A DNA stretch of 64,000 nt from Calendula officinalis (taxonomy: Eukaryota; Streptophyta; Magnoliopsida; Asterales; Asteraceae): assembly GCA_963853835.1 (NCBI GenBank), contig OY970823.1:61389845-61453844 (forward strand), given 5' to 3'. Shown here piece after piece: positions 35,567 to 48,077 of the stretch. The translations under genes and the position numbers were made by a program. The notes below the pieces were generated by a model. The model had not been told where the DNA came from. It made no database searches and saw nothing but the letters and a program-made list of their open reading frames with translations. How positions within the stretch are numbered: the stretch's first letter is position 1; each line of letters opens with the position of its first letter.

Positions 35567-36379
35567 TATAAACTCAATCGTCTTTCACTCCCAATCTCGT
35601 CACTAAAAGCTCCATCTCTATCATTATATATTCCAATCGAAAACAACTGTTCTTTAAGTTTCTCAGGTACGTATGAATGATTCATTTAACGTACTTAAAT
35701 TCATTGTATGTATGTATGAATTCATGAGTGTGTGTTTGTGAGTTATAGTATGGTTAATGTGGATGTGTTTGACTTATTTGGTCGATTTATGTTTACCCCT
35801 GAATCTGAACTTGATAGAAGGGTACTGTTGTGATCAAAATGGGAAAAAAAAAACATTGAAACTCATTTAGATTGTGTATATCTTGCCGTCATCGTTGGTA
35901 ATGATATTAAAGAACGTTAATCTTCTGGGATTAATCAAAAAGAGATTTATATGAACTAGAAATTATAGAGTTAATTATTAAAATAGACATCTTTTCCCAA
36001 AAACAACATGTGCAACTTGGTTTTCCCAAAAAATACCGTGCTAGTTGATATTTTTTGTGTCATTGTTCGACTCCGGTAGGTAATGTTTTTTTATTTGATC
36101 CATATGTTTTTTTTATATGACCACAACACTTGTAAAACTTTGTGTGAATGTGAAGTCCTTTTTAGGAATTTTGATTTTATTAAGTTTATATTTTTTTGGA
36201 AATCACTCTTAATTAATTTTTATCTAATAAATGTGGGTGTATGTCAATTTTGAAGAAACACTTGGTTGGTTGCAAAAAGCAATTTATAACGTGTATGGTC
36301 TTTATTTAAAGTTTTGTAGTGACAATAATTTCAGTTTTTTATTAAATTTATTAAAGATTTTTGTTTTAAAAATCTTTAG
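35567..36379 (+). promoter_or_regulatory. TATA box, leader and 5' UTR intron of the second PAE gene
   Basis: ACTATAAACTC at about 35566-35576 is a plausible TATA box. The leader ends at 35666 (TTTCTCAG|GTACGTATG) and the intron runs to 36379 (AATCTTTAG), twelve bases before the ATG. A similar arrangement exists upstream of the first copy. The leader strand is pyrimidine-rich (TCTC, TTTC). Confidence 0.5.
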
Positions 36380-36391
36380 GCTATTGAAGGT

Positions 36392-39093
36392 ATGATGAGT
36401 GAAGGAGGAAGTAGATGGCTATGTATAATCTTTGTAGGATTATTAAGCTTATCGAGCATTGAAGCTTATGATGTTGGACTCACATTTCTTAACAGTGCTG
36501 TTGCTAAAGGGGCTGGTAAACTAGCTTCATTATGTCCTCTATTAAATACTAGAATTTAATTTTTACAATAATATAATTTTTCGCTTATTATTGATTCGAT
36601 ATTATATTTGATTGAAAATATTCATGTTCATTTTCAGTTTGTTTGGATGGAAGTGCACCCGCATATCATCTGGACAGGGGATTCGGTGCAGGAATCGACA
36701 ATTGGTTGGTTTTCTTCGAGGTTGGTTTTTTATTACCATATGTTCCTTGAACAATTTTAATTGTTAACGGGTTTGTTAACTAATGGCATGCTTTTGTAAT
36801 AAATATTAGGGAGGAGGTTGGTGCAACAATGTCACAAATTGTCTTGCCCGTAAAGATACTCGTTTAGGTTCTTCCAAGCAAATGTTGACAACCGAGACCT
36901 TCTCGGGGATGTTTCACAATAAAGCAAAATATAATCCCGGTAAGCCTTTTGTTTATTTTTATTTTAATAATTAAAAACACTACAACGTATTTTATTTCTA
37001 AGTATACTTTCTACTGTTCTTTTAGATTTCTACAACTGGAATAGGCTCAAGGTTCGGTATTGTGATGGAGCTTCTTTTACTGGTGATGTTGAAGCAGTTG
37101 ATCCTGTAAGTCGCACTTTTCGAATAAATCTTCTTGTTGCTAGTATTTTTGTATTTTTATGGGGAATTAAAATAGTTCAAAAAATTGTAAAAAAGGGTGA
37201 AAAGTCACCCAAAGTGTATTCAAAATGAATAGATGCTTCTAAATCACTTTTGTTAAAAACAGTTTGAGTATTTGTATAAAATAGTTGCTATAATGATATT
37301 TGACACATCAGATTTTTTATAAAAAACCAAAAAGTGTTTGCACGTCAACCCAGCCCATTTCAACTTGTGCTTAAAAGTTACATTTATTGACTCATGACCC
37401 AACATGCTTAGTTTACTCATTTTGCCAACACTAACTTTTGATAATTAATACCATTTTTCATATTTGTTTTTCAGAAAACCAATCTTCACTTCAGAGGAGG
37501 AAGGATTTTCCGTGCTGTTATCGATGATTTGTTAGCAAAGGGGATGAAGAACGCTAAGAATGTAAACTCATATTTTCAATATATAACCATTTATCAATCC
37601 CCCTTGGTCACATATTTATCATCATTTTATTAATTCCAACTTTTGTATTATAGGCCATGCTCGCGGGCTGTTCAGCTGGTGCATTAACTTCCATATTACA
37701 ATGCGATAATTTCAGATCACTATTACCCACAACCACTAAAGTGAAATGCCTTTCAGATGCTGGTTTTTTCATTAACGCGTAATTAACCATCATTTTACAA
37801 ATGTTTATTTCATATTTAATTATTTTCTCTTAGTTTTCAATTTAGCAAGTTGACATTATTGTTTCATAAACAGGAAGACGATTATAGGACAAAGCCACAT
37901 TGAAGGCTTCTACGCCGATGTTGTTAAGACACATGTATTTCCTAATCCTTTTTTTTTTCAATTTTTCGTTACAATAATTAATTTATCATATTATTCATTT
38001 TAAATATTGAAATAAATTTTCACCAGGGATCGGAAAAAGTTTTGTCACCAGCTTGTTTAGCAAAAATGAGTCCTGGTTTGGTAAGATCCAATGTCATCAT
38101 AACGCCATCGAATTTACATATTTATTTATTTTTGTCTATCAAAATGTAACATTAATCGTCTGCTGCAGTGCTTTTTCCCACAAAACATGGTGCAATACAT
38201 CAAAACACCAATTTTCTTGATAAATGCAGCCTATGATTCATGGCAGGTTAGATATACTTCATACAAAAAGTTGTAACATAACCATTAATTTTTTTTACTT
38301 AATTTAAACATTTTTTTTAAATATCTATAGGTAAAGAATATATTGGCTCCAGGAGTTTCTGACCGCAAAGGCACATGGCGTGAATGCAAAACTGATATAA
38401 CAAAGTGTTCATCTGCTCAACTCAATGTCTTGCAAGGTACACACACTATTTGTCTCTTTTGACACCTTAAACCCGCAAAATGGACGGGCCAGGTAACCGG
38501 TCAAACGGGCTGGTCCAGATTTGTTGACCACCCATAAACACCTTTTTATCCCTTTTTTAATAAATAACTATTGTGTTAAATATGCTTGCAATAACAATAT
38601 CATTACGACAGTACTAAAATAACGATTTATAAGGTTCTATGAATTAAAACTAGACTATGGGAGTAATATTTTTTATCTGACCCGTTTAGGTTAAACGACC
38701 CATTACTGATATTTTGGTTAAATTTCACAGGGTACAGACAGGAGTTTTTAAAGGCACTAACTGGATTTGGTAACTCTCCTTCAAGAGGAATGTTCATCAA
38801 CTCTTGCTATGCCCATTGCCAAACGGGGACTCAAGAAACATGGATGAGAGCCGATTCACCATTGTTGAGCAACACGGTAATTTTATTTTTTGTAGTCAAT
38901 TATTATTAATCGTAAAAAGTAACATAAGCTTTCATTGCAAATTTGGATCTAACACGATGTTTTGTTGATGCGTTAATTTTTTTAGACAATTGCAAAAGCA
39001 GTTGGTGACTGGTATTACGAACGTGGTACATTTCAAAAGATAGATTGTCCCTACCCATGTGACAAAACTTGCAAGAATCGTGTTTTCGAGTAG
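36392..39093 (+). CDS. PAE: Pectin acetylesterase, second tandem copy
   Basis: Twelve exons, 36392-36515, 36638-36720, 36810-36939, 37026-37105, 37475-37561, 37654-37778, 37874-37934, 38027-38080, 38169-38246, 38331-38436, 38731-38876 and 38986-39093, give 393 residues. Every exon except exon 11 has the same length as in the upstream copy; exon 11 is three bases shorter. Motifs: signal peptide [42 protein letters not shown] (Ser), NAAYDSWQ (Asp), CYAHCQ (His) and CPYPCDKTC. The two genes are clear tandem duplicates, but introns and many residues have diverged, so the duplication is not recent. The role is the same: secreted de-acetylation of pectin. The first ATG (36392) is followed by a second in frame; either could be used. 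Confidence 0.95.
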
Positions 39094-40814
39094 AACATTT
39101 ATGTAAACGATGTTTAATTACACATTCTTCTTCGACGCGGGTTTCGTGCTGGTGTTAGAGATAGATTTACCGCTTATATTTAAAGGTTTGGGTTCTTCGA
39201 ATGATGCAAGGAATCTGCACCTGATTTTATTAGTTAATACAAAATTTGAAATGTTAAGCTTTATGGAATAAGAGAAGATTACCAATGTGTTTGTGTTGGT
39301 GTATTCTTTTGTTCTTTTAATTGATTGTAATCAATAAATGTGGTTCATAATTATATTATTTTCTACCTTTTCTAATAATTCTTTTTTACAAAGTATTAGA
39401 ATTTTCAGTTTTAAGTTTATACTTAATCACAAATTTATAATAACTTCTAAGTTGCTGTAGGGACTTATCACTGGTTCACTATTTAAATTTGATTTGATTT
39501 GATTTTTAAATATATTCCACATATTCTGTGAAAATCTTCAATGACTAAAGTTCTTTATAAAAAAATCACCTTATTGAACCATATGTGATCTGGAATATAT
39601 GAACAAAACAAAGTTATTGTTATTAACGATTGTTTCTTGCATATATGTTTGGTATGTAGACGATCTGGAATGAACATGACAAGCTTTGCTCATGTTCGTT
39701 TGTATAAATTTAACCGAATAAACGAACTAACACGAACACTTTTAGAAACAAAATTTTATGTTGGTGTTCGTCCATTAAAAAAATTGTAATTTTTCATGAC
39801 CGGATTGCATGTGAACAATTCAATAAAAAAACATAAACGAACATAAATACAAAAGTAAATACAAAATAACTTATATAATCACTTCGTATGATTGTTTGTG
39901 TTTATTCTTCTAATAATAGCTATTTTACAATGAAAAAATAAAATACTTAGTATATATAATTATCAGACATAAAAATACAAAAAGAAAACTTAACATGCAA
40001 GCGGCGAGACTTATGTTCATGCTTGTTCAAAAAATTAAACGAACATAAAATCTCGCGCATGCATATTTATCTCTTTAACACACGAATGATTATAGTGTAA
40101 CTTTCAATCGAACGATTAACTTAATATAACTTTCATTTACACGGCTACTTGTCTGTAATATATTTTTATATGTTATTACTCAACAAACTTTTGTGTGTTT
40201 TGTTTTTGATGTAGACCGATCATTGAAAGTGTGCTTGCAGTTAATTAAAGCATAAATGTACATTAACTTTTTACCCTTTAAAAGAAAAAAAAGTTATATA
40301 TTGTAAAAAATAAAATGTAATATCTTTTGCTATGATGCATTTACTTTTACAAGTTTTTAAGTAAAGATACATATCCACACACAACAATTAATTGTATGTA
40401 AATTCATACGACTAACATTGTTAAAAAGTTACATATTAATTATTATTGTACATAAAATAATGTAAAGGTGTTTGGGAGGGCTTATTTACGAAGCTTATTA
40501 AACTTAATTTAATAAGTCTATATTAAGTGTTTGATTAGACTTAATAGTTTGTGCTTATTAGTTTATTTAAACTCCTTTACAAAAATGATTTTGATGGAAC
40601 TTGCATGAGAAAATTAAATATTTTACATTTTTACCTTCCATATAATCTAATCACTCATTATTTATCCACAGCCTATTTTCTTCGTAACTCATTCTTGGTA
40701 ATTTTGCAATATTTTTATGTAAGATAAATCAAACATTTTATTTAATATAAAGTTGCAAATTTAAACAAATTCATAAGTTTAATCTTTTTTAATAAGATTT
40801 TCTAAATATTTTTT
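39094..40814. other. Intergenic, with degraded repeats
   Basis: PAE 3' UTR to about 39360. 39680-40050 has CATGTTCG/CGAACATG words in both orientations and is probably an old hAT MITE. 40440-40600 has inverted AATAAGCTT/CTTATT words of a similar kind. No gene is seen. Confidence 0.35.
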
Positions 40815-41008
40815 GGGAAATGCTAACAAGTGCCTAAGGGCAATGGTTAAGAAAATTTTGTGGCTTAAATTAATTGTAAACTACCTAATAAAAAATTACC
40901 CACATATATTTTATTAACCAACTCTAATTAGTTATGCTTTATTTATTGTACATTAACCACTTTAATCATTATTAACCATTGCCCTAAGGGCAATGGTTAG
41001 CAAATCCC
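40815..41008. mobile_element. Mutator-like MITE with 9-bp duplication
   Basis: Inverted ends GGGAAATGCTAACAAGTGCC and GCAATGGTTAGCAAATCCC enclose a 194-base element. The nonamer ATATTTTTT flanks it on both sides (40806-40814 and 41009-41017). Inside each end, CCTAAGGGCAATGGTTA is repeated in inverted form, giving a long hairpin. Confidence 0.75.
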
Positions 41009-41453
41009 ATATTTTTTTATTTAATAAAAGTTAATCATTTAAATAAGGTCACAATTGAAGGCTTTTTTTAAATAAGGTTTTTGCCTTTTTCAAACACTCC
41101 ACGTTTGGTTAAATGACGCAAAGCCCCACAGCAACAGCAGTGCAACATCTATCGGTACAATCAGCCGTTCGCATTTGAATCCCCTGATTCTGCCATTGCA
41201 CGGCGGTTTGACGTCATATCTCCGCCCTTCGATTCTTCCGATGCTCAAAATTTCCGATTTCTATATCACAATGCCGATGTACACTCTATCAATCCGCCCG
41301 TATCTTATTAATTCCAACAAAAATGGAAGCGCCATTAATCATTTATTATAAAATCTGGATCTGAAACCCTCTATATTAAACTTCATTTTGTAAAAATCTG
41401 AAAAATGAATTCATTGAGGATTTAATCCATTGCGGTTTTTCAGATAGAAAGGA

Positions 41454-43625
41454 ATGGGATCGAGTACCAGTAAATCTATTGATCCTGAAACGACGGTGAC
41501 GACGGTGGCTCGCCGGAGTTGTTCGAGAAATGTGTTCCAAACTTCGTGTATCCGACCTGCATCTGGAACTTCGGATAATGGTGATAGTGATATTGATGAT
41601 GATGTGGATATCGAAGACGAACAGGTTCTTATCTTATTGCCATTTTTGTATTATTTTGCCCTAATTTAAACCATTAAGTATGCATTGAACTGAAGTTTGT
41701 TGCTTATGATTTTAAACGATATACTTCTTAGATTGATCAGTTCTATAGGAAATCAGGAGTCCCTAAGTTCTTGATTTAATTAAATTACTGTTGATTAGCA
41801 AACTGCTTTATATTGTCAGTTGATCAATTAAGATTTCTGTGGTAATTGAATGTCTAGTGGCCCTTTTTATGTCAATTAATTGCGATATTGATGAATTGAT
41901 AATGATTCTTCAGGTATCTGATAATCGGTCCAAAGAAAACGATATAGCAGGAAATCATTCAAACACGAGTACATCAAAATCAAAACATAAAACAAACAAA
42001 AAAGTCAAAACTAATCGGACCGATAAACAGGCTTGCATACCTTCTGAAACACACATTAGTGAATCGGGTGAATCGAGCCTAAGTGGCCCTGTATCAAGAA
42101 ACGGTAGCAGTTCTTCTCGCAACCCTTCAAATCGTTTTCTTTCCCGTTTTAATTTCTATTTTCCTGGTAACATAAGTTCACGTTCCTCAAGGGCATATCC
42201 GGAATCTTCCACAAGCTCCATAATTTCAAATGATGATGATCTTAATTCAAATCGTTTTGTGAATAAAACGAAAACTCGTAACGGTTGTGAGATTTTCCCA
42301 TCATGTTTCATGCCAATTTCTCATGAACAACAAGACGATAATTCTGATTCCAATTCCGATTCCGGTTCTGATAATAGTGATTTAAGTTCAATCCATGAAT
42401 TAGGTTTAAATGGTAATAACAACAATGGAATGGAATCTAATCCAAGAAATGGTAATAGACAAATGGAGCCCGTTGAACAAAATGTTAGATTTAGCAGAAC
42501 TTTAAGTGTTGGAAGGCTTCGTGATAGGGTTCTTCATAGACCAACATTTCCTGAATTACAATCTTTACAAATGCAATCAGAACTGGAATCTGATGAAAAT
42601 GTGATGATGTCAGCATCTACTGTTTCTAATTCTTTGTATGGTAATCGTGATTTTGATGTTGAAAATACGGGTGGTAGAGAAACGAGCTATGCTAATCTTT
42701 TGGAACATCGGGCAAACTTTCTTGAACGAAGAAGAAGAATAAGATCACAGGTACCATGTTTTATATATTTACAATTCTTTCCATTATAAAAATGATAATT
42801 ATTGGTATTATACTGTTATATACTAATTTATGAAATAGGTACACGCGTTGCAAAGAATGGGGAGTCGTTTTGACAACCTATCGGGTCACGAAAGGTCTTG
42901 TATATTATCGGGTCAACATCGAACGGGTCAATGCACATGTCGGGTCAATAACCAAGATCCAAACGATGCTGCAAATGCTAGGGGTAGTATTTCAAGAATC
43001 GTCTTATTAGCTGAAGCTCTTTTTGAGGTGATGTCATCTTTTTTTCAAAAGATGATGCTTTTATGTTTAAATGAATTCTTTTTAGTTATTTTAAATGAGT
43101 TAAAAACCTCGTTGACTTATTTTAATTAGGTTTTGGATGAAATTCATCAGCAGTCCGTAGTTTCTTCAACCCGACCCGCATTATCTTCACTCGGATCAGT
43201 TCCTGCACCAATTGAAGTTGTGGAAGGACTTCCCGTTAAACATTATCAAAAATTGCAAAAGAATATAAGCGAAGATGATGCGCAGTATGTTTTATTTTTT
43301 CTTTTCTTTTTTTAAAATTAAAAAAGTTTAATAATTTTATTTATTTTTGCTTTTATTGTGTCAACAGATGTTATATATGTCTTGTTGAATATGAGGATGG
43401 AGATGAAGTTAGGGTTCTCCCTTGCCATCATGAGTTTCATAGATTATGCATCGATAAATGGCTCAAGGAGATTCACAGGTGCATTTCTGTTTATATTTAG
43501 TTTCATTATTTCTTCCTATTTTTCCCTTTTTATATTTTAACATAAAAGAAAACAGGATTTGCCCGTTATGCCGGGGTGACGTTTGTAAAACGGGCTCGTT
43601 GCCTTCCGAGACTTTACATTTATAA
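41454..43625 (+). CDS. RING-H2 E3 ubiquitin ligase
   Basis: Six exons, 41454-41624, 41914-42750, 42839-43027, 43130-43284, 43368-43478 and 43556-43625, join in phase to give 510 residues. The N terminus MGSSTSKS has Gly-2 and Ser-6, a plausible myristoylation signal. A long Ser/Asn/Asp-rich disordered middle follows. The C-terminal RING-H2 finger is at residues about 452-493: [27 protein letters not shown], then ICPLC. The RING transfers ubiquitin from an E2 to substrates; the substrate is unknown. From memory, Arabidopsis At5g45290 is a similar RING protein that neighbours a pectin acetylesterase, as here. A separate ATG frame at 41839 runs through intron 1 into exon 2; the acceptor at 41913 and the good start at 41454 make that an artefact. 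The gene looks intact. Confidence 0.9.
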
Positions 43626-44796
43626 TGATCGTTTTCCCTCACGGGCCCACAAAAGCAAGTGTGAACTTGGGATGCTGTAGATTATAGAGATTAGGGTTTG
43701 GTCTTTTTCTACTTGAAAATTTGGTTTCATTGATGAGTGTTGTAGAAAAGGATGAAACTTTTTTCATTTTGTTGCCAAAAATATGAGTGAGAACGAGAGT
43801 CGAGTGAGTAAGTGCTTCTTTTCTTAGAAGCTTTTTTAATGGATGTATTATGTTTGATTAATATTTTTTAATAAATTTAATGTTAAACTATTGCTTTCTT
43901 TCTCATATGGTTGATACTTTGGTGTGGTTGCTTTGGATAAGAAAATATGATCGATGAGTGTGAACTAGCTAGCTACTAGCTGTATTGTATTGATGATTAG
44001 TGATTTTGACCTCAAAGTTTGATCAGAATTTGTCTAAGTTTGATGATCATACTATACTACCTACACACGAGGAACTCCAATTTCTATCATAAGATATTTC
44101 GACATAAATGTGAAAAATCAAAAGTTTTAGTGATGTTCATGCCACACCCTAATTGTCTTGATTAAATTGGACAAGAAACATATAATTGTGTCTAGATGTG
44201 CACTAGGGTGAGTATTTGGGCTAAAAACCGAATCAAAAGTTGTATAGCTAAGCCATCATGTTTGTCAGGTTTGGTCCACCAAGCTCACTCCTAAATTGTG
44301 ATGTTGTGCTTTTTCTTTTTCTTTTTTGAAAAACAATGTGGAATTTTATTACTAGTTATTTACCCCAGAATAAGGTAGACAACAAAAACAATATTATGAG
44401 AAGATGCTCCAAGAAGGAGACCCAACAAAGGGCCAAAAATAATTCACGGAAAAATCAATCATGCAAACACTGAGTAATACGGAGTATGTTACTTCGTCTA
44501 TTTATTAAAACAATATTAATAGATTAAATTTGTCGACCATTTAGATTATAACATTTATTTAATTCAATAAAAAATGATGTTAATTTATATTTTATTATAC
44601 TAAAAATAAAAATAAAGTTGCCAAATTAAAATCATACAATTACGAATTTACGAGTATATTTTTTTAATTTTTATCCTTCCATTTATTGGCTTTGGCTTTG
44701 GATTCTGTCACCAAAAATCAAACCCTAGACCTCTTTCTCTTCCAGACAAACGCCACAACACACCTTCACAATCACAATCACAATCCAAATTCAACA
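43626..44796. other. Intergenic between RING and NAA10 genes
   Basis: RING gene 3' UTR, then AT-rich DNA and the NAA10 promoter/leader. No TATA box is obvious next to NAA10. No additional gene is recognised. Confidence 0.4.
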
Positions 44797-46049
44797 ATGG
44801 TGTGCATACGCAAGGCTACCATTGATGACCTGCTTGCGATGCAAGCCTGCAATCTTTTCTGCCTCCCTGAAAACTACCAGATGAAATACTACTTCTATCA
44901 CATCCTCTCATGGCCTCAGCTCCTGTACGTCGCCGAGGATTACGGCGGTAAGATCGTTGGATACGTGCTCGCCAAGATGGAAGAAGAAACCACTGAGTGT
45001 CATGGTCATATCACGTCTCTTGCTGTTCTTCGTACTCATCGGAAGTTAGGGCTTGCAACTAAACTCATGGCTGCTGCACAGAACGCCATGGAACAGGTCT
45101 TTCTCTCAATCAATTTTGTTGATTTGTGATTTAAAATATCGAGTTGTTTTAATTTGATTAAATTTTATTGAGCTGCGGAAAGTAGGTTACGAATCGATTA
45201 TATTTGATGCAATAGTGCTCTCTTTTAATGTGATTGTGGAGAGTAGGTTAGTCTGTCCAAGTTTTGAATTTGGTTATACTTGAATGTATTGCTTCGTTCA
45301 TACTTGATTGTGTTTAATGTGTAAGAATTTGGGGCTAACTTCATACCTATTTTTATCTAAGATTCTGTCTAAGGTTTAATTTATGCAAATGCTAGCTGCA
45401 TACTGTAAACTGGTGTTATATCAATTGTCTTTCATTGTGATGCTTTTGCTATGGCTAGAAGTTGGTGTTTATACTATCCAATCATCGTATTTCGATGCTC
45501 CTTCTTTTGTAAATTTGAGTAAGTTAAGCGACTTTTTTTAGATAATGTGTTCGTTCAATCCAAATCAATCGTATTCTGTTGTCAGATTCATGTTATCGTG
45601 TATCTGAGTAAATTAAGTTGTTAATCTGTAAAGTAGTAAACACACTGATTTGCAAAACTCATGGGTTTCATATAAGCATTACTCTTTTAGAGTTTTAGTA
45701 ATAATATATTGGTTTATTCTTAATCTTTTAAGTTTCTAAGTAGTTATTTTAATCATACGTATATATTTTTTCGTATTCTGCGAGTAAAATAACTTCTTTT
45801 TGGTAGGTATTTGGTGCGGAATACGTGTCACTACACGTGAGAAAAAGTAACAGAGCAGCATTCAACTTGTACACTGAAACACTTGGGTACAAGATTCATG
45901 ATATGGAGGCCAAGTATTATGCAGATGGAGAAGATGCATATGATATGAGAAAACAATTAAAGGGAAAACCTCAACCTCAACATCAACACCACCACCACCA
46001 CCACCACCATGCTGGTGGTTGCTGCTCTGGTGAAACAAAGGCTCAATAA
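44797..46049 (+). CDS. NAA10: N-alpha-acetyltransferase 10, catalytic subunit of NatA
   Basis: NAA10 (ARD1) is the catalytic subunit of NatA, which with NAA15 acetylates nascent protein N termini at the ribosome. Exons 44797-45096 and 45807-46049 give 180 residues. The GNAT fold is clear: [71 protein letters not shown] (the acetyl-CoA loop R-x-x-G-x-A is RKLGLA), [15 protein letters not shown] and [21 protein letters not shown]. The start at 44797 gives the family N terminus; an ATG further upstream in frame is not needed. The tail has eight consecutive His and then GGCCSGE, longer than in animals. A copy of the last part and 3' UTR is at 53538-54075. The gene looks intact. Confidence 0.95.
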
Positions 46050-46598
46050 TGGAGGTACAATTTCTAAGTTGAGTAAAAGAACGTGTGTGTTGATTGCTTC
46101 ATATATGAGGCCGATTAGTAATCCGAGACTAAATTGATGCTAATCTTTTCTACATGTTAGCTATTTGACTTTACTTTTTTGTATTTTATATTGCAGAAAT
46201 AAGGTCAAGCGAAAGGATGGAATAATTAAAACTGTTATGCATTCATTTTTTGGGAGCATTTGGTGTGAAAGAAACAGGAGAAGCTTGGAAATTCCTAAAA
46301 CTGTTGTTATGACTTTTGTTTCATGATGTATTATGTTAATTAAAAACTACTGTTGTTTTGCAGAATTTCGAATGCTGATTACTTCTGATTCAGCTCTTTT
46401 TGGATGGTATTTAATTATTTATAGACATTTGCTTATGTTTTGGAGGTAGAGATGTTTTGAAAAGAGCAATTATTTCATTCATTTTGTCATTGTTCTTTTT
46501 GCCCCATTTTTAATGGACCATTCTTTTCATAGGACAATCTATTTCAATATCAAATTTATTTAAAAAATGTCAACCGTTTCAACTAAAAAAACAAATTT

Positions 46599-46831
46599 AA
46601 ATCACAAGGGTGGTGGCCTATTGGTTGAGCATGGTCTTATAAAGGGTGAAATTCTCAGGAGGTCTTGGGTTCAATCCTCGCTATGAGCAAAAATAGCCCC
46701 CTTGTGGCCACGTCGCCACAGAGGTTTAACCGCGCCAACTCCTGGCTACCCGCAAAGCGGTGATCGCCTTGGGATTGGTCAGCTCGCTAAGCGAGTCGAA
46801 ACCCAGTTTACCAAAACAAAACAAAAAAAAG
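46599..46831 (+). mobile_element. Complete tRNA-derived SINE
   Basis: The A box TGGCCTATTGGTTGAGC (46614-46630) and the B box GGTCTTGGGTTCAATCC (46661-46677) head the element; it ends in an A-rich tail (ACAAAACAAAAAAAAG). The nonamer AACAAATTT at 46590-46598 and 46832-46840 is its target-site duplication. A partial copy is at 31945-32098. Confidence 0.85.
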
Positions 46832-47119
46832 AACAAATTTTAGGAGAAAAATAAACTTTCATAAAAATCAAAACTAATAGATTTTCGAATGTGTATAAAA
46901 AGACAAAAGTCCAAAAAAGTACAAAAAAAAAAACTTAAAATGCAAATAACTCAAAAAATACATTGCTTTTTGGCTAAAAAAAAAAATCCATAAACCACCT
47001 ATGGTAGCTCACTAGTCCTCAGTGCTAGCTTTGATTTGACTGGTCAATGTCTGAAACGGAGACTCGTAGTACAAGTCATACGACCTTGGGCCTTTCTCCA
47101 CATTTGGCCTGCATCACTT

Positions 47120-47420
47120 AGGCTGCATCAAAATTGGACTGAGATGATGCTGGTGGGATTCATCCGTTCATGTTTAATGGTCTTAGGTAAAAATGGCCAG
47201 TTAATATCAAGGTAGAATTTGCAGGTTTGCAAAACTTGTAATAACCGATACATTCCTGAAGATCTCTTAAGTTGACCAAGTCAAGCAAATGATCTGGGTG
47301 AAATTGATGTTCTAATTTGCATACCTAGACCAGTAGTAGTAATAGTGTTCTTTTCAGAATGAAGTAATTTCAACTGATTTGTGATCGTTACTCTTCTTCA
47401 TAATTTCTGAAACCAAAATG
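47120..47420 (-). pseudogene. DC1-domain gene fragment
   Basis: This aligns on the same strand with the DC1 gene at 57103-58140. Shared plus-strand words include GATGGTCTTAGGTAAAAATG-like sequence (47175-47195), TCGAGGTAGA/TCAAGGTAGA, CGATACATTCCT (47249-47260) and TTGACCAAGTCAAGCAAATG (47272-47291). The 3' half of the gene is missing and frames are broken. Further homology to the upstream flank of that gene is at 47600-47640 (ATTTCAAATAGATGTAAAAA). It is a non-functional duplicate. Confidence 0.75.
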
Positions 47421-48077
47421 AGAAGGTTTAGAAGGGGTTAATTGAATTAACCAACTTCCAAAAACTTTGCTGATCAAGTCGTTACAAATTGTTCTCGAGT
47501 ACGTACGTGGTTTACTCCCTAAGCCTTATTTATCTTATGCAATTAAACATACAATATAACAAATAAGGCATTGAAACAACCAAATCTTCAACAAAAAGAT
47601 ATGTTCATTTGGATTTCAAATAGATGTAAAAACACGTCTCTTATTTGGACTGATTGGATTAGCAAACCAATCACCGTCCTCCCTAGTTTGTAATCTCTCT
47701 TTCTAGCATCTTGCTAGTTGTTTTTTATAAAATTCTCTATTGATTAAGAAAGAAGTGTTTAAAAATTATAAAAAAATACTCCACCACTATAAATGTATAG
47801 CAACAATGTATAGATTGGAAATAGTCACACTTAAAAACACAAATATTTGCAGGTTTGGGATCTACAAATTTCCGGATTTAGTGTAAACATAAGATATCTT
47901 TTGCTCACACATTTTTAGGGAGTAACCTTATTATATCTTTAAAACAAAGAATGTGTAAAACTCGCTAATTTATGAAGTTTGAGGACTAACCTTTAAGCAC
48001 GAGAAGAAATCTTAATTTTTATATTTTTCGCATCACTGATCGAGAGGAACATATGTGACATGATTTTTTCATCAAAA
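47421..48077. other. Intergenic
   Basis: Holds the flank of the DC1 fragment and the 3' UTR of the kinase gene. Nothing else is recognised. Confidence 0.35.

Noticed and set aside
41839..42789. Alternative ATG for the RING gene
   Set aside because: The start and first residues lie in intron 1; exon 2 begins at 41914 after a good acceptor and joins the 41454 exon in phase.
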